Shown one piece after another: positions 33,224 through 45,674 of a DNA stretch of 64,000 nucleotides. Source of the DNA: Serripes groenlandicus. Its lineage: Eukaryota; Mollusca; Bivalvia; Cardiida; Cardiidae. Position numbers and translations under genes: made by a program. Below the pieces are notes generated by a model. It made no database searches. It had not been told where the DNA came from and saw only the letters and a program-made list of their open reading frames with translations. Location of the stretch: the NCBI GenBank assembly GCA_031761405.1, contig JASEVX010000011.1, positions 37,139,048-37,203,047 on the forward strand. The letters are read 5' to 3'. Each line of letters starts with the position of its first letter. Position 1 is the first letter of the stretch.

Positions 33224-33515
33224 CTCTTTCAGCGCCGAATTGTTTAAAGTAGACTCGTCCATGTTAAAATTCGGTCATCTCCATTTCCCATGTAATAAGA
33301 ATTTGGGAATATTTTGATAACTAAAAGGCAAACAATGCTGATTTCAGGTTATACAGCTCGTTACGAGCTGACTCACCTTAATCTGTATTGTTTGTGTTAA
33401 CCTTAATATTGCCATTGGCACTGAAACATAGTGACAAAAGGAGATGATGCACATTATGAACAATTTCTCCTTTTGTTCACAATTGTCGTCTGCTGCATGG
33501 AAAAGGGTTAAGTTG
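33224..33515. mobile_element. MITE family C copy fused to part of a family A copy
   Basis: Begins AACTCTTTCAGCGCCGAA and runs through CAGCTCGTTACGAGCTGAC to GGCACTGAAACA like other family C copies. It then continues into TTGTCGTCTGCTGCATGG and AAAAGGGTTAA, a family A end. This looks like nested or abutting insertions. Confidence 0.55.
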
Positions 33516-33764
33516 TTTTTATTTGTGGTAATATCCCATACTTCATGCATTATTGATGATTACTTGATAACAATTAATTAACGACACTCAATGAAAACCA
33601 ACCATACGGAAATTGTTGCAAAATAAAGAGATAAACCAGCTAGTGCGTACATGCAGTTTGTACATGCCGTTCTATCTGACTCTGCAATGTACGTAAATGT
33701 AGTCATACACTGTTCATCATATGTAAAGCAGTATCCGTTTAGAATCTAAGCCAAACTAATGGTT

Positions 33765-33985
33765 TGTCTGCTGTTTAACGCAGCTTTGAACAGTTATTCA
33801 TTTATATCATGGCGTTTCCTGGGTAAGTTACAAGTACTTCTCGACAATTTATTACGTTTCAAGAACATTTGTAAAGCAGTATGTAGACCCTAAGCATAAA
33901 TAAATGTTTGTTTGCTGTTTTCGACAGTTGTTCAATATATACAAGTTGTTTCCTGGATTAGTTACCAGTACTTCTCGTCCATTAA
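33765..33985 (-). mobile_element. two reversed SINE tail fragments
   Basis: TTGTCTGCTGTTTAACGCAG with GGCGTTTCCTGGGTAAG, and again TTTGCTGTTTTCGACAG with GTTTCCTGGATTAG, match the reversed 3' part of the SINEs at 60.3 and 17.6 kb. Confidence 0.6.
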
Positions 33986-34224
33986 TTCTGAAATCACCAA
34001 GTCAGTTGTAATACTAACCCCTTAATCCTGAGCGATTAAGAGGAGACAAAGCCATTTCTTCTAATTCAAGAGGTGTATTGTTAATCTAAGAGTATCCGCC
34101 TATAGAGCGGGACAAAATTGTTCGAACCCTGGTATGGTCATGCAAAAGCTATATAAATAATTGATATATAGGTGTTTATTTCCTTCACTGCCGATATTCA
34201 AAAAGTCGAGCACAGATAAGTTTT

Positions 34225-34460
34225 TGTGTTATATAGTTTCGAGCCCGCGGAAGCTCAGTCGATTGTGAGTTCGAAACCAAGCTCGGTCAAGTCCTCCACC
34301 AATGGGCTAACACTTCACATGGAAACACAGACAGATGCTTGGAAAAACAGTTGTGTAGAGTACAGGTGTAAGAAAGTAAGAACACAGATGAACTGGTCGC
34401 CGTGATATGACTGACAAGTTGTTGAAAACCGCGTTTAACTTAAATAAATCAATCAGTTTC
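34225..34460 (+). mobile_element. SINE copy
   Basis: tRNA-like head AAGCTCAGTCGATTGTGAGT with GTTCGAAACCAAGC as a degenerate B box, then a tail with GCCGTGATATGACTGACAAG and AAACCGCGTTTAAC and a terminal AATAAATCAATCA. Another head-like stretch (GAGCGGGACAAAATTGTTCG) lies at about 34100. Confidence 0.6.
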
Positions 34461-34603
34461 GGTGCCTGCATTCCGGTCCGAGGTAACGTTGAATGATTAC
34501 AAGTACTGCGGGCAGTGTCATATACTCGTACTATGTCAGGTGTTGGCCATGGGAACTTGAGGCCGGCATTCAACCACCGGTCAGGTCATATCAAATACTG
34601 CAA

Positions 34604-34795
34604 CTCTTTCACTGCCGAAATTAACAAAGTCGACTCTTCCATATTCATATTTCGACCACTCCCAATTTAATTAATCCCAATGCCTCAATGGCCGACAATG
34701 CATATTTTAAAAGAGATATCTCGTTACGAGATGTCTTACCTGAATCTGTATTGTCTGCAAATTCTTAAAATGCCTTCGGCAGCGAAATAGTTATG
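34604..34795. mobile_element. MITE family C copy
   Basis: AACTCTTTCACTGCCGAAAT to CTTCGGCAGCGAAATAGTT, with a central TATCTCGTTACGAGATG palindrome. About 190 bp. Confidence 0.75.
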
Positions 34796-35105
34796 TGTAA
34801 CGATATTTCAATTATATCCAGGCGATCACTTGACATAGCGCGTATTTCCTAGCGTTCTAAGACCAGTTCTCTACACATCATTCTTTCAAAGCATATGGCT
34901 TCCTTCCCACACATACTTTGTTTAGTCCAATAGGGAAAGATGAAAGGCGTTATTCACAATAAGCCTACTTTTGTCAATCATCGGAAAGATGAATGGTCGG
35001 GCCATGGTTCGATCTGACGACGATAGCCCCCGTCATTTCTACATATATAAAATAACCATGCTTTAAAACAATGCATAATGGTATAAGATAATTATATCTA
35101 CTTAC

Positions 35106-35157
35106 ATATTCCCACTGTCAATAAGAGTAAAACAATGACATTTAGAAGAGTCGCCAT
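35106..35157 (-). CDS. candidate first coding exon with a signal peptide
   Basis: On the minus strand an ATG at 35157 starts MATLLNVIVLLLLTVGI, a textbook signal peptide core. It stops at a consensus donor (GTAAGT, plus-strand 35100-35105) after one base of the next codon (phase 1). The in-frame TAG soon after the donor means the sequence makes sense only if spliced. Phase 1 after a signal peptide is the common arrangement in secreted and membrane proteins. It lies 11.5 kb upstream, on the same strand, of the transmembrane exon at 23463-23608. The intervening sequence is all repeats and spacer, as expected for introns. Confidence 0.5.
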
Positions 35158-35586
35158 TTTACCAAATATTGCGTAGTTATTTGCTATAATTTATAATTTG
35201 GTTATAATGAACAATTATCACCCAAACCATATCTTCCTGTGAAAACAGGTAAAACTATTGACATACATGGTTTAACTGGCAGTTTATCAAAGGTGTGTAT
35301 ACCTTTAGCACTTTCAACCCGTCAGATTTTGCAAAATATAAATAAAAACAATAGTCAGTTGACCGTCTGGCCATACTCTATTCCACTGACTGCTCCTATC
35401 AACTGTTTTACTTTTAATATCCAAATACAACGATGGACACGTTCATATTAATAAAGAAGGGTTAAACAGAAATGGTCTGGGTGTGTTATTGATACTTATA
35501 ACCCTTACCCGCTTACAGACGTATCTGTACCAGACAATGCTTTCTTTGCATAAAATATAACAAACTTTATGAAATATAATTTCCGT

Positions 35587-35830
35587 GCCGTTCCATAAGA
35601 AAACCAACATCATGGAACCTGCTTCATGAATCGACCCAGATCCGTGCAAGCTAATCCGGGCCGACACATTCCGTCTAAGGGGAATATATGTATAGAGTAA
35701 TGGCTCCTGAAACAGAAAATCCACAGGTGGAGAAAAGTTTATGTCTTGGTAAGCCTGCGTGGCATGCCTATGCTGATCCGTGTCGATATTTTACGTAGAG
35801 TTCACAATGTTGGTTTTCCCGTGGAACGGC
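35587..35830. mobile_element. MITE family B copy
   Basis: GCCGTTCCATAAGAAAACCA to TGGTTTTCCCGTGGAACGGC, with AAGCCTGCGTGGCATGCC inside. Confidence 0.85.
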
Positions 35831-36139
35831 CCATATTCATGCACAGAGGTTTCAATAGTTTTGCTTAAGTGTTGTCTAAGTATTCTGCTTCAAATGTTGG
35901 AAAGTTTAACAGCGTTCGAAATCAGACCAAGTTTAGTGTTTATAAAATGGTAGTTTGGAGTAACTTGCTCCAGCCATTACAGTACAGAGGGTCAGGCATA
36001 CACCAATAATGTGGGCGCTCTTTGGAAATGGTGTAGCACGCAAAAAGGTATAGAGCCTACATGTTTTTGGACCAACCAGTTAACCTTTCAAATACTGAAA
36101 TTGATTTACTTCATTATTAATGTAGAGCCATTACTCTAT

Positions 36140-36980
36140 ACATACCAGCGTCTTCCCCCTTCCGCGCCTTTCTTAATGCGTGCAGATTTACAGTTTCTGG
36201 TAATAACCTTGGTTTGTATCGTTATATAACCGAGATACTGTTGGAAAATGGCGTAAATCACCATTAAAACAAATATATATTTAGATGCAATGGTTCACGA
36301 TTATCAACTCTGAATGCCAGACACCGTATGTTGAACAGTACGTTTCGTTGTTGCACATATTTACGTCATAGTATATACATGCACAGGTGTTAGATAAAGG
36401 CGGAAGTTGATTTGAATATTTTAAGGAATGCCAATACGTTTAGTTAAATTTTACTATTTGCGTATAGAAGAGATATTGTCAATAGTGTTAGAATGGTAAA
36501 TTATGCACCAAACCAAATTACAACTACTTTCATATTGGCATGCTATCGTTCGCAAACGTTTAAAGCTGATTCAACGCATTTTCACTTAAAGGTTTTGTTA
36601 TAACCGTGGGTCTATAGTAAAGTTTAGCTGTCATGCTTTCATTGACAGCCTCGGTGGTGAAGCGGTAGAGCCTTCGCCTCGGTAGCAGGAGGTTTCGGGT
36701 TCGATCTCCGACCAGATCATACCAAAGGCTTAGAAGTAAAGGCTTTCCCTCCTTGGAGCTTTACTGAGATGTTCCATGCTTCTGTCTAAATGTTTTCAAA
36801 GTCGTCTGCTGCAGATTTGTTGTACGTGGGAAATGGTTAAGGTGGCGTAAAACACCATACAAATAAATAAGAACAAAATCCTGCTTTCTTGACTTCTTCA
36901 AACTCTTTGCAGCGCACAAAGTAGAACATGATCAGATCGATTGTGGTATACGGTAATGACACTTTTTTATCTGGCATATA
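36140..36980. repeat. second copy of the 84-1112 segment
   Basis: Collinear with the left end of the window from ACCAGCGTCTTCCCCCTT to GTGGTATACGGTAATGACAC. It contains the tRNA-like SINE head (36648-36762, B box GGGTTCGATCT at 36697) and a truncated family A end (36765-36841). Confidence 0.8.
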
Positions 36981-37019
36981 TTTAGACTTTCAACCAATAC
37001 ACAAACAATTCAAAATGGC

Positions 37020-39063
37020 TGACTTTGGTCGTAGATCGTAGCTCGGCCATTGAGAACAAATTGCAAATTGGCCGACCTGGGTCGTAGAGCGTAGCTCAAC
37101 CACTCAAACAACATTGCGAATTGGTTGATCTGGTTCGAAGATCGTAGCTCAACCACTGTAAAAACATTGCCAATTGGCTGATATGGGTCCTAGATCGAAG
37201 CTCAACCACTGAAAAAACATTGCAAAATGGCTCACCTGGGTATTAGACCGTAGCTCAGTCATTGAAAACACATTGCAAATTGGCTGTCCTGGGTTGTAGA
37301 TCATAGCTCAGCCATTGAAAAAAACATTGCGAATTGGTTGATCTGGGTCGTAGATTGTACCTCAACCACTGAAAAAACATTGCGAATTTGTTGATCTGGG
37401 TCGTAGATCGTAGCTAAATCACTTAAAATACATTGCAATTTGGCTGATTTGGGTCGTAGATCGTAGCTCAATAATGAAAAAAACATTGCAAAATGGCGGA
37501 TGTGAGTCGCAGATCGTAGCTCAGCCATTGAAATAAAATGGCAAATTGGCTGACTCGGTCGTAGATCATAGCTCAGCCATTGAACAATCATTGCGAATTG
37601 TTTGATCCGGGTCGTAGATCTAATCTCAACCACTTTAAAAAACATTGCAAATATGTTGATCTGGGTAGTAGATCGTAGCTCAACCGCTGAAAACACATTG
37701 CGACTTAGCTGACCTGGGTCGTAGATCGAGGCTCAACGACTGAAAAAACGTTGCGAATTAGTTGATCTGGTTCGTAGATCGAAGGTCAACCACTTAAAAT
37801 ACATTCAAAAGTGGCTGACCTGGGTCGTAGTTCGTAGCTCAGCCATTGAAAAAACATTGCAAATCGGTTGATCTGGGTCGTAGATCGAAGCTCTGCTATT
37901 GACATTTGGGCTGATATTGGCCGTAGATATTAGCTCAACCACTGAACAAACATAGAAAAGTGGCTGACCTGGGTCGTAGTTCGTAGCTCAGTCATTGGAA
38001 AAACATTACAAATCGGCTGACCTGGGTCGTGGATTATAGCTCAGCCATTGATACAACATTGCGAATTGGTTGATCTGGGACGTAGATCACAGCTCAATCA
38101 CTTAAAAACATTGCAAATAGGTTGATTTTGGTCTTAGATCGTAGGTCAACCACTATAAATCCATTTCAGGTCCTAGATCGTAGGTCAACCACTGACAAAA
38201 ACATTGCGAATTGGTTGATCTGGGTCGTAGATCGTAGCTCAACCACTTCAAAAACAGTGTTAATTGACTGATCTGTGTCATAGATCGTAGCTGAACCACT
38301 GAACAAACATTGCAAATCGGTTGATCTGGGTCGTAGATCGTAGCTCAATCACTGAAAAAACATTGAGATTTGGTTGATATGGGTCGTAGATCGTAGCTCA
38401 ACCACTTCAAAAACAGTGTTAATTGACTGATCTGTGTCATAGATCGTAGCTGAACCACTGAACAAACATTGCAAATCGGTTGATCTGGGTCGTAGATCGT
38501 AGCTCAATCACTATAAAAACATTGAGATTTGGTTGATATGGGTCGTAGATCGTAGCTCAACCACTGAAAAAACACTGCAAATTGGTTGATCTGGGTCGTA
38601 GATCGTAGCTCAACCACTGAAAAAACATTGCAAATTGGTTGATCTGGGTCGTAGATCGTAGCTCAATCACTGAAAAAACATTGCAAATTGGTTGATCTGG
38701 TTCGTAGATCGTAGCTCAACCACTGAAAAAACACTGCAAATCGGTTGATCTGGGTCGTAGATCGTAGCTCAATCACTGAAAAAACATTGAGATTTGGTTG
38801 ATATGGGTCGTAGATCGTAGCTCAACCACTGAAAAGACATTGCAAATTGGTTGATTTGTGTCGTAGATCGTAGCTCAACCACTGAAAAAACATTGCAAAT
38901 TTGTTGATCTAGGTCGTAGATCGTAGCTCAATCACTGAAAAAACATTGAGATCTGGTTGATATGGGTCGTAGATCGTTTCTCAACCACTGAAAAAACATT
39001 TCAAATTGGTTGATCTGGGTCGTAGATCGTAGCTCAACCACTGAAAAAACATTGCGAATTGTT
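37020..39063. repeat. left array of a ~53-bp tandem repeat
   Basis: About 38 units of the form GGTTGATCTGGGTCGTAGAT, CGTAGCTCAACCACTGAAAA, AACATTGCAAATT. Two subtypes (GTTGATCTGG...CAACCAC and GCTGACCTGG...CAGCCAT) alternate irregularly. The units from about 38170 to 39060 are more alike than those to the left, pointing to recent local expansion. The minus-strand 131-residue frame is a translation of the repeat. Confidence 0.92.
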
Positions 39064-39957
39064 GAGGCTGATAGTTCATGAAATACATTATCTCCTTTTT
39101 CTAGAATAATTGTCTGCTGCGAATATCAAATTAGAGTCAGACAGAATGTATTAAAATTATAACTAAATGATTGATTTATTTTGTATTGTTCTACTCTCAT
39201 TATATTGATTGTTACAATATAAAGCATGTATAACGTAACAAAACATGTTGAAATTTTCTTAATAATATTGATAATTATAGAGCAGAAACATTTTTGAAAA
39301 GGAGCATTCACTTATGAAAAGTAACATCTCTGTTTCATACAATGACTTCAATATTCGCATTCACCGAATACATACATGAAACGAGAACGAATGTATTGAA
39401 ACTATAAGGTCGGACTGATGCTGGAAGTTGATATTGTTGATATCGTTCTTCTTTTCACGTAACATTGAGCACTTTATACATAATTATAGTACAAAACACG
39501 AACAAATTACACAATACGTTTATGATTTGTTCCCTTTCTTAGTTATATTGGAAATTAAAAAATAATGTAATGATCGACTTTTGTAAACGACCTCTGGAAA
39601 GGACAAATTGATCTGATGAATAATTAGTGTAAATTATAAAAGAAAACGAGAAAAGGTAGAACACTTACATTTTCTAAATTTATAGAAATTATTTGTTGTT
39701 TTTAACTCTTTAACTATAATCTGTCAATTAAAACCGTCAAATCGATACTATATTTCATAACGCTACTCCCATTTACTTTATAGTGTAAGTTAATCGAACT
39801 GGTATTTACTATTTAGACGAATCCTCTGACACCCGTGTAAAAACGTGTCAAACGTCGAATACATGTCACCTAAACACTGTCAACTATTCGTACATTTTTG
39901 AACATTCAATGAGTTCGCTGTAATTCTTAATAGTCCAATTCCTCCTGAATAGTACTT
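39064..39957. other. spacer between the opposed 53-bp arrays
   Basis: About 890 bp, AT-rich, no supported gene. The family A-like phrase TAATTGTCTGCTGCGAATAT occurs near its left end. Confidence 0.5.
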
Positions 39958-42900
39958 CAATGGTTTTTCAGTGGCTGAGCTACGACCTACGATCCAGTTC
40001 AGCCAATTTGCAATGTTTTCTCAATGGCTGAGCTACAATCTACGACCCATTTCAGCCAATTCGCAATGTTTTTCCAGTGGCTGAGCTACGATCTACGACC
40101 AAGGTCAGCCAATTTGCAATGTTTTTTATCAATGGCTGAGCTACGATCTACGATCCTTATCAACCAATTCGCAATGTTTTTACAGTGACTGGGCCACGAT
40201 CTACGACCCAGATCAACCAATTCGCAATGTTTCCTCAGTGGTTGAACTAAGAACTACGACACAGATTAACCAATTTGCAAATTCGTTGGAGGGGTTGAAC
40301 TACTATCTACGAACCAGAAAAACAAATTCGCAATATTTGTTCAGTGGTTGAGCTACGATCTACGACCTAAAACAGCCAATTCGCAATGTCTTTGCAGTGG
40401 CTGAGCTACGATCTACGACCCTTATCAACCAATTCGCATTTTTTTTTCAGTGGCTGAGCTACGATCTACGACCCAGATAAACCAATTCGCAATGTTTTTT
40501 CGGTGGTTGCTCTACAATCTACGACACAGATCAACCATTTGCAAATTTGTTTTAGGGGTTGAGCTACGATGTACGATCCAGAAAAACAAATTCGCAATAT
40601 TTGTACAGTGGTTGAGCTTCGACCTACGATACAGATCAACTAATTCGCAATGTATTTTTCAATGGCTTATCTATGATCTACGACCAACATCAACGAGTTT
40701 GCAATATCTGTTAAGCGGTTGAACTACGATCTACGTTCCTAATCAACCAATTCGCAATGTTTTTTCAGTGGTTAAGCTACGATATACGACCCAGATCAAC
40801 CAATTCGCAATGTTTTACAAATGACCCAGGTCAGCCAATTTGGAATGTTTTTGTAATGGCTGAGCTACGATCAACGACCAAGGTTTGCCACTTTTCTATG
40901 TTTTTTCAATGGTTGAGCTACAATCTACAACCCTGATTAGCCAATGTGCAATGTTTTTTTAAGCGGTTGAACTACGATCTACGACTCAGATCAACCAATT
41001 TGCAATGATTTTTAAGTGGTTGAGCTACGATCTGCGACACAAAACAGCCAATTCGCAATGTATTTTCAGTGGTTGAGCTACGATCTACGTTTTAGATCAA
41101 CCAATTTGCGACGGTTTTTTCAATGGCTTATCTATGATCTACAACCCACATCAACCAATTCGCAATGTTTTAAAGTGGTTGAGCTACGGTTTATGACTCA
41201 GATCAACCAACTCGCTGTGTTTTTATCAATGGCTGAGCTATGATCTACGACCCAGCTCAGCCAATTTGGAATATTTTTGTAATGGCTGAGCTACGCAATT
41301 TTTCTATGTTTGTTCAATGGTTGAGCTACAATCTAAGACCAAGATCAGCCAATTCGTAATGTTTTTTCAGAGGTTGAAATACGATCTACGACCAAGGTCA
41401 GCTAATTTGCAATGTTTTTTCAGTGGCTGAGCTACGATCTACGAGCCCGGTCAGCAACTTTTCTATGATTTTTTAGTGGTTGAGCTACGATCTACGACCC
41501 AAATCAGCCAGTTTGCAATGTTTTATAAGTGGTTGAACTACGATCTACGACCCAGGTCAGCCAATTTGGAATGTTTTTGTAATGGCTGAGCTATGATCTA
41601 CGAGCCACATCAACCAATTCGCATTGATTTTGATGTGGTTGAGATACGATCTACGACTGAGATCAATAAATTCTCAACGTTTTCGCAATCGCTGAGCTAT
41701 GATCTACGATCTAGGTCAGCCATCTTTTTTTTATGTTTTTGTAATGGCTGAGTTACGACCTACGACCAAGGTCAGCCACTATTCTATGTTCCTTCAATGG
41801 TTGAGTTACAATCTACGACCCAGATCAGCAAATTCGCAATGTTTTTTAAGTAGTTAAGAACATCATGAAATTGACAGTCTGAGTGGAGAGTGATTCGACC
41901 GTGAGCGTGATTGGAACGAAGTTGGAACGCTTTATGAGCGGAACGGAATTTTGCGCTCTGAACGAAACAATCATAATGGACGAAAAAGTCCAATCACATG
42001 AATGCTTCGTTAAATCTGAGCGGAACGGAAAAAAAGCAATCACAATGTTATTTATGAGTGAACGCTTTATGAGCGGAATAGAACGTGAGCGGAGCGGAAC
42101 GGAACGGAACGGAGCGGAGCGTGAACGGTAAATTTGTCAATTTCAATATGTTCTTAACTGTAGCTACAATTTACGACCCATATCAGCCAATTCGCAATGT
42201 CTTTTTAGTGGTTGAGCTACGATCTACGACCCAGATTAGCCAATTTGCTTTTTTTTTTCAGTGGTTGAGCTAAGATCTTCGACCCAGATCACCAAATTTG
42301 CAATGTTTATTCAGTGGCTGAGCTACGAACTAAGACCCAGATCAGCCAATTCGCAATGTTTTTTTCAGTGGTTGAGCTACGATCTACGATCTACGACCCA
42401 GATCAACCAATTCGCAATGTTTCTGGGAGCTATGATCTATGAATCAGGTCAGCCAAATTGGACTGTTTTTGTAATGGCTGAGCTATGATCTACGACCCAG
42501 ATCAGCCACTTTTCTATGTTTTTTCAAAAGTTGATCTACGATCTACGACCCAGATCAGCCAATTCGCAATGTTTTTTCAGTGGTTGAGAAACGAGGTACG
42601 ACACAGTTCAGTCAATTCTCAATGCTTTATCAGTGGATGAGCTACGATATACGACCCAGATCAACCAATTCGTAATGTTTTTTCAGTGGCTGAGCTACGA
42701 TCTACGACCCAGATCAGCCAATTCGCAATGTTTTTTTCAGTGGTTGAGCTACGATCTACGACCCAGATCAACCAATTCGCAATGTTTTTTTCAATCTGTG
42801 AACTATGATCTATGAACCAGGTCAGCCAAATCGGAAGTTTTTGTAATGGCTGATCTATGATCTACGAACCAGGTCAGCCACTGTTCTATGTTTTTTCAAA

Positions 42901-43240
42901 AGTTGATCTACGATCTACGACCCAGATCAGCCAATTCGCAATGTTTTTTAGGTAGTTGACCTACGATCTACGCCAAATATCAGCCAATCCGATTTTTTTT
43001 TTCATTGGTTGACCTACGATATACAACCCAAATCAGTCAATTCGCAATATTTGTTCAATGGCTGAGCTATGATCTACGACCCAGCCAACCAATTTGCAAT
43101 GTTTTTTCAATGGCTTAGCTACGATCTACGACCCAGGCCAGCCAATTTGCAATGTTTTTTAAGTCGTTGAGCTACGATCTACGACCCAGATAAGACAATT
43201 CGCAGTATTTATTTTTCGGTGTTTGTTTTTAATAGCTGAG
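39958..43240. repeat. right array of the ~53-bp tandem repeat, inverted
   Basis: About 56 units in the opposite orientation (CAGTGGCTGAGCTACGATCT, ACGACCCAGATCAGCCAATT, CGCAATGTTTTTT). Interrupted at 41853-42158 by a MITE. Together with the left array it forms an inverted structure of more than 6 kb. Confidence 0.92.
41853..42158. mobile_element. MITE inserted in the right 53-bp array
   Basis: GTTAAGAACATCATGAAATT at the left end is the inverted form of the right end (AATTTCAATATGTTCTTAAC), about 24 bp with two mismatches. The interior is rich in GAGCGGAACGGAAC phrases. 306 bp. The array resumes immediately on the other side. Confidence 0.75.
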
Positions 43241-43800
43241 CTAGTTCTTTTTTCCCTACTACGTTTTAGCATTATGCCTTGAAATCAGATTTCACATTTC
43301 TCCTCTCAGATATTTTCTAATTAATTCAAGATCGAGTCAATTCGGCACTTTACGGAAGAGAGCGAGTTTACACGAGGTCAAACCAAAATCCCGATTGTTC
43401 GACTTCGAAATTGCACCACGTGATTTTTGTTTTCTAAGGAGTGAATCTTTGATAAAGGACACGTAACAAACAAACACTGAACTTCGTGACTTTACGCCAT
43501 ATCAGCGTGCAACTCCACTTAGTATGATCAGGTTCGTTCCATGTTAAAAACAAGTATAGTAAGTATTTAGGGGAACGGTTATGAACGATAATGACTTGAA
43601 ATTGGTTAAACAAGTTAGCATGCTGAGTTTTAGTGTCATTTAGTTAACCCTTTCACACTTGCATACGCCTTTTGACAAATATGAAGAAAGTGACTACGGA
43701 ACACATTTACGCAAAAGGAGAGATTTGTTGACATTTTAAACAAGACGTTTTTTAAAATCGTCTATTGAATGTGGGAACAGTGTAAAGAGTCATCGAAGGG
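43241..43800. repeat. flank matching 1308-1500
   Basis: CCCTACTACGTTTTAGCATT, CAGATTTCACATTTCTCCTC and AATTAATTCAAG match the left copy from about 1320. After an extra ~300 bp, GTGTCATTTAGTTAACCCTT and GACAAATATGAAGAAAGTGA match 1414-1480. So the two halves of the left-copy locus flank the array region. Confidence 0.7.
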
Positions 43801-43944
43801 TGGTCGTGTGACGTGACTGATATTTGAGAACCCGGATGTACTGTTTTGTATAACTTGGTTAGTCGCTCAAGTGTTGCATAGCTGTTGCACCTGCATTTGT
43901 TTATCCGTTAAAAATACATGTATATTTGTGGTAAATGCAATTAC

Positions 43945-44212
43945 ATGTTTTGATTGATTGGGTTTTAATAACGTTTTCATTCAATTGACGGTACCCATAT
44001 TTTACCTGGCTTTCACATAACAAGTAATTGAGTATTTTCCCCCATAGACTGACACTTAGCCCGTTGGTGGAAAAGGAATGATGTTTGTCACATTGCCTTT
44101 TGTCAAGAATGTTGGTCGAACTGCGGTTCAAACTCACAATTTCTTCAGATTGAGCTACCGGTTATCGGCTACAAGCCCCCCCCGCCCCCCGCCCCCCCCC
44201 CCCCCCTTCCCC
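43945..44212 (-). mobile_element. reversed SINE with adjoining poly-C tract
   Basis: Starts with the reversed tail (TTGATTGATTGGGTTTTAAT, GTTTTCATTCAATTG) and ends with a reversed B box (GGTCGAACTGCGGTTCAAAC) and A-box-like GATTGAGCTACCGG. A run of about 35 mostly C bases follows at 44177-44212. Confidence 0.6.
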
Positions 44213-44979
44213 TTAAATGTACACATTTACCAGGAGAAACGAACTACTTAAACATTCAAGCTAATAAAACAGTTAAGTTTTATATGGCACATATAAAATA
44301 CAAGCATATTCTGAAAGCTTAAATAACAGATAAATGCAATTAAAGTGCTGAAGGCACAGCCTATGTGTTTGTGTGTGTGTCTCAAGTCAAACATAGTTCG
44401 GTGTGCTCTCAGCTACATGAAGCAGACATAAAAACAATTGTTGGATGTTGCAGACTCAATTACAAACTATTTTGCGATGCAAATCTCACGGTCAACATAA
44501 TTATATACAGAATACAGATTCATTATTTTTCTCAAAGAAAAAAAAAAGATTGGTTTCCGTTGGAAGTACTCGTGTTTACGACCGGAAACTGAAAATAACT
44601 GATTCAACGGTCCTGAGTATGTTTTGTTTTGTGAACTTCATTTTGGGAAATGTGACCGATCAGTACGGTTATAAAACATTTGGCTGTAGCACAAGTAGTT
44701 GTCTCACAGCATTAGTCTATTTCCATACATACCATCTACGGGTTGCAGGCAACATTCTGAGCAAGTTTTGCAAATATATAGTGGGAAATATGACCTGTTA
44801 ATTGTTATCAAGATATATAAACTTCAATGAGCATTTCTAAAAAATAATTGAAATTCGGCTTCATCCTTTCGGAGCAGACTTTCAACGTTTTCATTCTTTG
44901 ACCATATAAAGCAATTCAGACCCTTCCCCCCCCCCCCTTTATTAAAGTTTCACTATCGAAATATAAGGCAAAACAGTCC

Positions 44980-45425
44980 CATCCCATCCCAGTCCCATCC
45001 CTGACGATCACGTTTTTCTACAAATCAACGTGGCTTGAAATAATCCTTTAGGTTACCAAAAGAACAATTTAGCAACATTATTTGAAAATCGGCAAGACAC
45101 TTTCGGAGATCTTTTCTTTTTTCATAAAAGGCAACACAACTCCGCCCTCTGGCGGCTACGTTTTTAGACAAATCAAGATGGCTTGAAGGAATCTGATAGA
45201 TGGTCAACCAAGGAACATTTCTACAATTTATATGGAATTCGGACACCTTTGGAAAAGAAGATTAATAAAGTTTTCATATAAGGCAAGACAACACCAATCC
45301 TGGTGGCGATGTTTTTCGACCAATCAACACGGCTTGAAAAAATCTGATAGCTGGTCACCAAAGGAACATTTCAACAGAATTATTGGAAAATCAGCCAACC
45401 GGTTTTGAAGAAGAAACTGATTTAA
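44980..45425. repeat. partial family E repeats, three units
   Basis: Units with GACCAATCAACACGGCTTGA, ATCTGATAGCTGGTCACC and GGAACATTTC match the tandem units at 50-52 kb, but are more diverged. They end against the LTR at 45440. Confidence 0.7.
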
Positions 45426-45439
45426 GTTAGGACGGGCTA

Positions 45440-45674
45440 TGTTGTATTATTGGTGTATAGTAATACAAAGAAGAATATGAAATAAAGAGTTGGTTTATTT
45501 ACATAATGATGAAACAACAATCAACCTATAACTAGTATCTGAGTCAATTGTAATCTGATAATGTCGGTCAGAGTTCTTATCTTATACAGTGTATGGAACC
45601 ATGACTAATTACAGACACATGCTGATTGGTCAGTGGGTGGGCACTTAACGTCAGTCAAAGTAGATACTACAACA
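45440..45674 (-). repeat. 3' LTR of the Ty3/gypsy remnant
   Basis: On the minus strand 235 bp run from TGTTGTAG to TACAACA, giving TG...CA ends with a 7-bp inversion. Directly before it is a purine tract CAAAAGAGAGA, the polypurine primer. An AATAAA lies near its end. It lies downstream of the pol fragment on the same strand. Only one LTR is present, so no target duplication could be tested against a partner. Confidence 0.75.

Noticed and set aside
37301..37696. 131-residue minus-strand frame and similar ones at 38166, 40450, 41016 and 42261
   Set aside because: All consist of the repeated 53-bp unit (ELRSTTQINQFAMF pattern) and carry no independent signal.
37020..43240. CRISPR-like array
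   Set aside because: Units are contiguous with no unique spacers, they occur in both orientations, and the genome is eukaryotic.
44445..44801. 118-residue plus-strand frame
   Set aside because: Low-complexity lysine run, no splice borders, no family resemblance, and overlaps another frame of similar quality.
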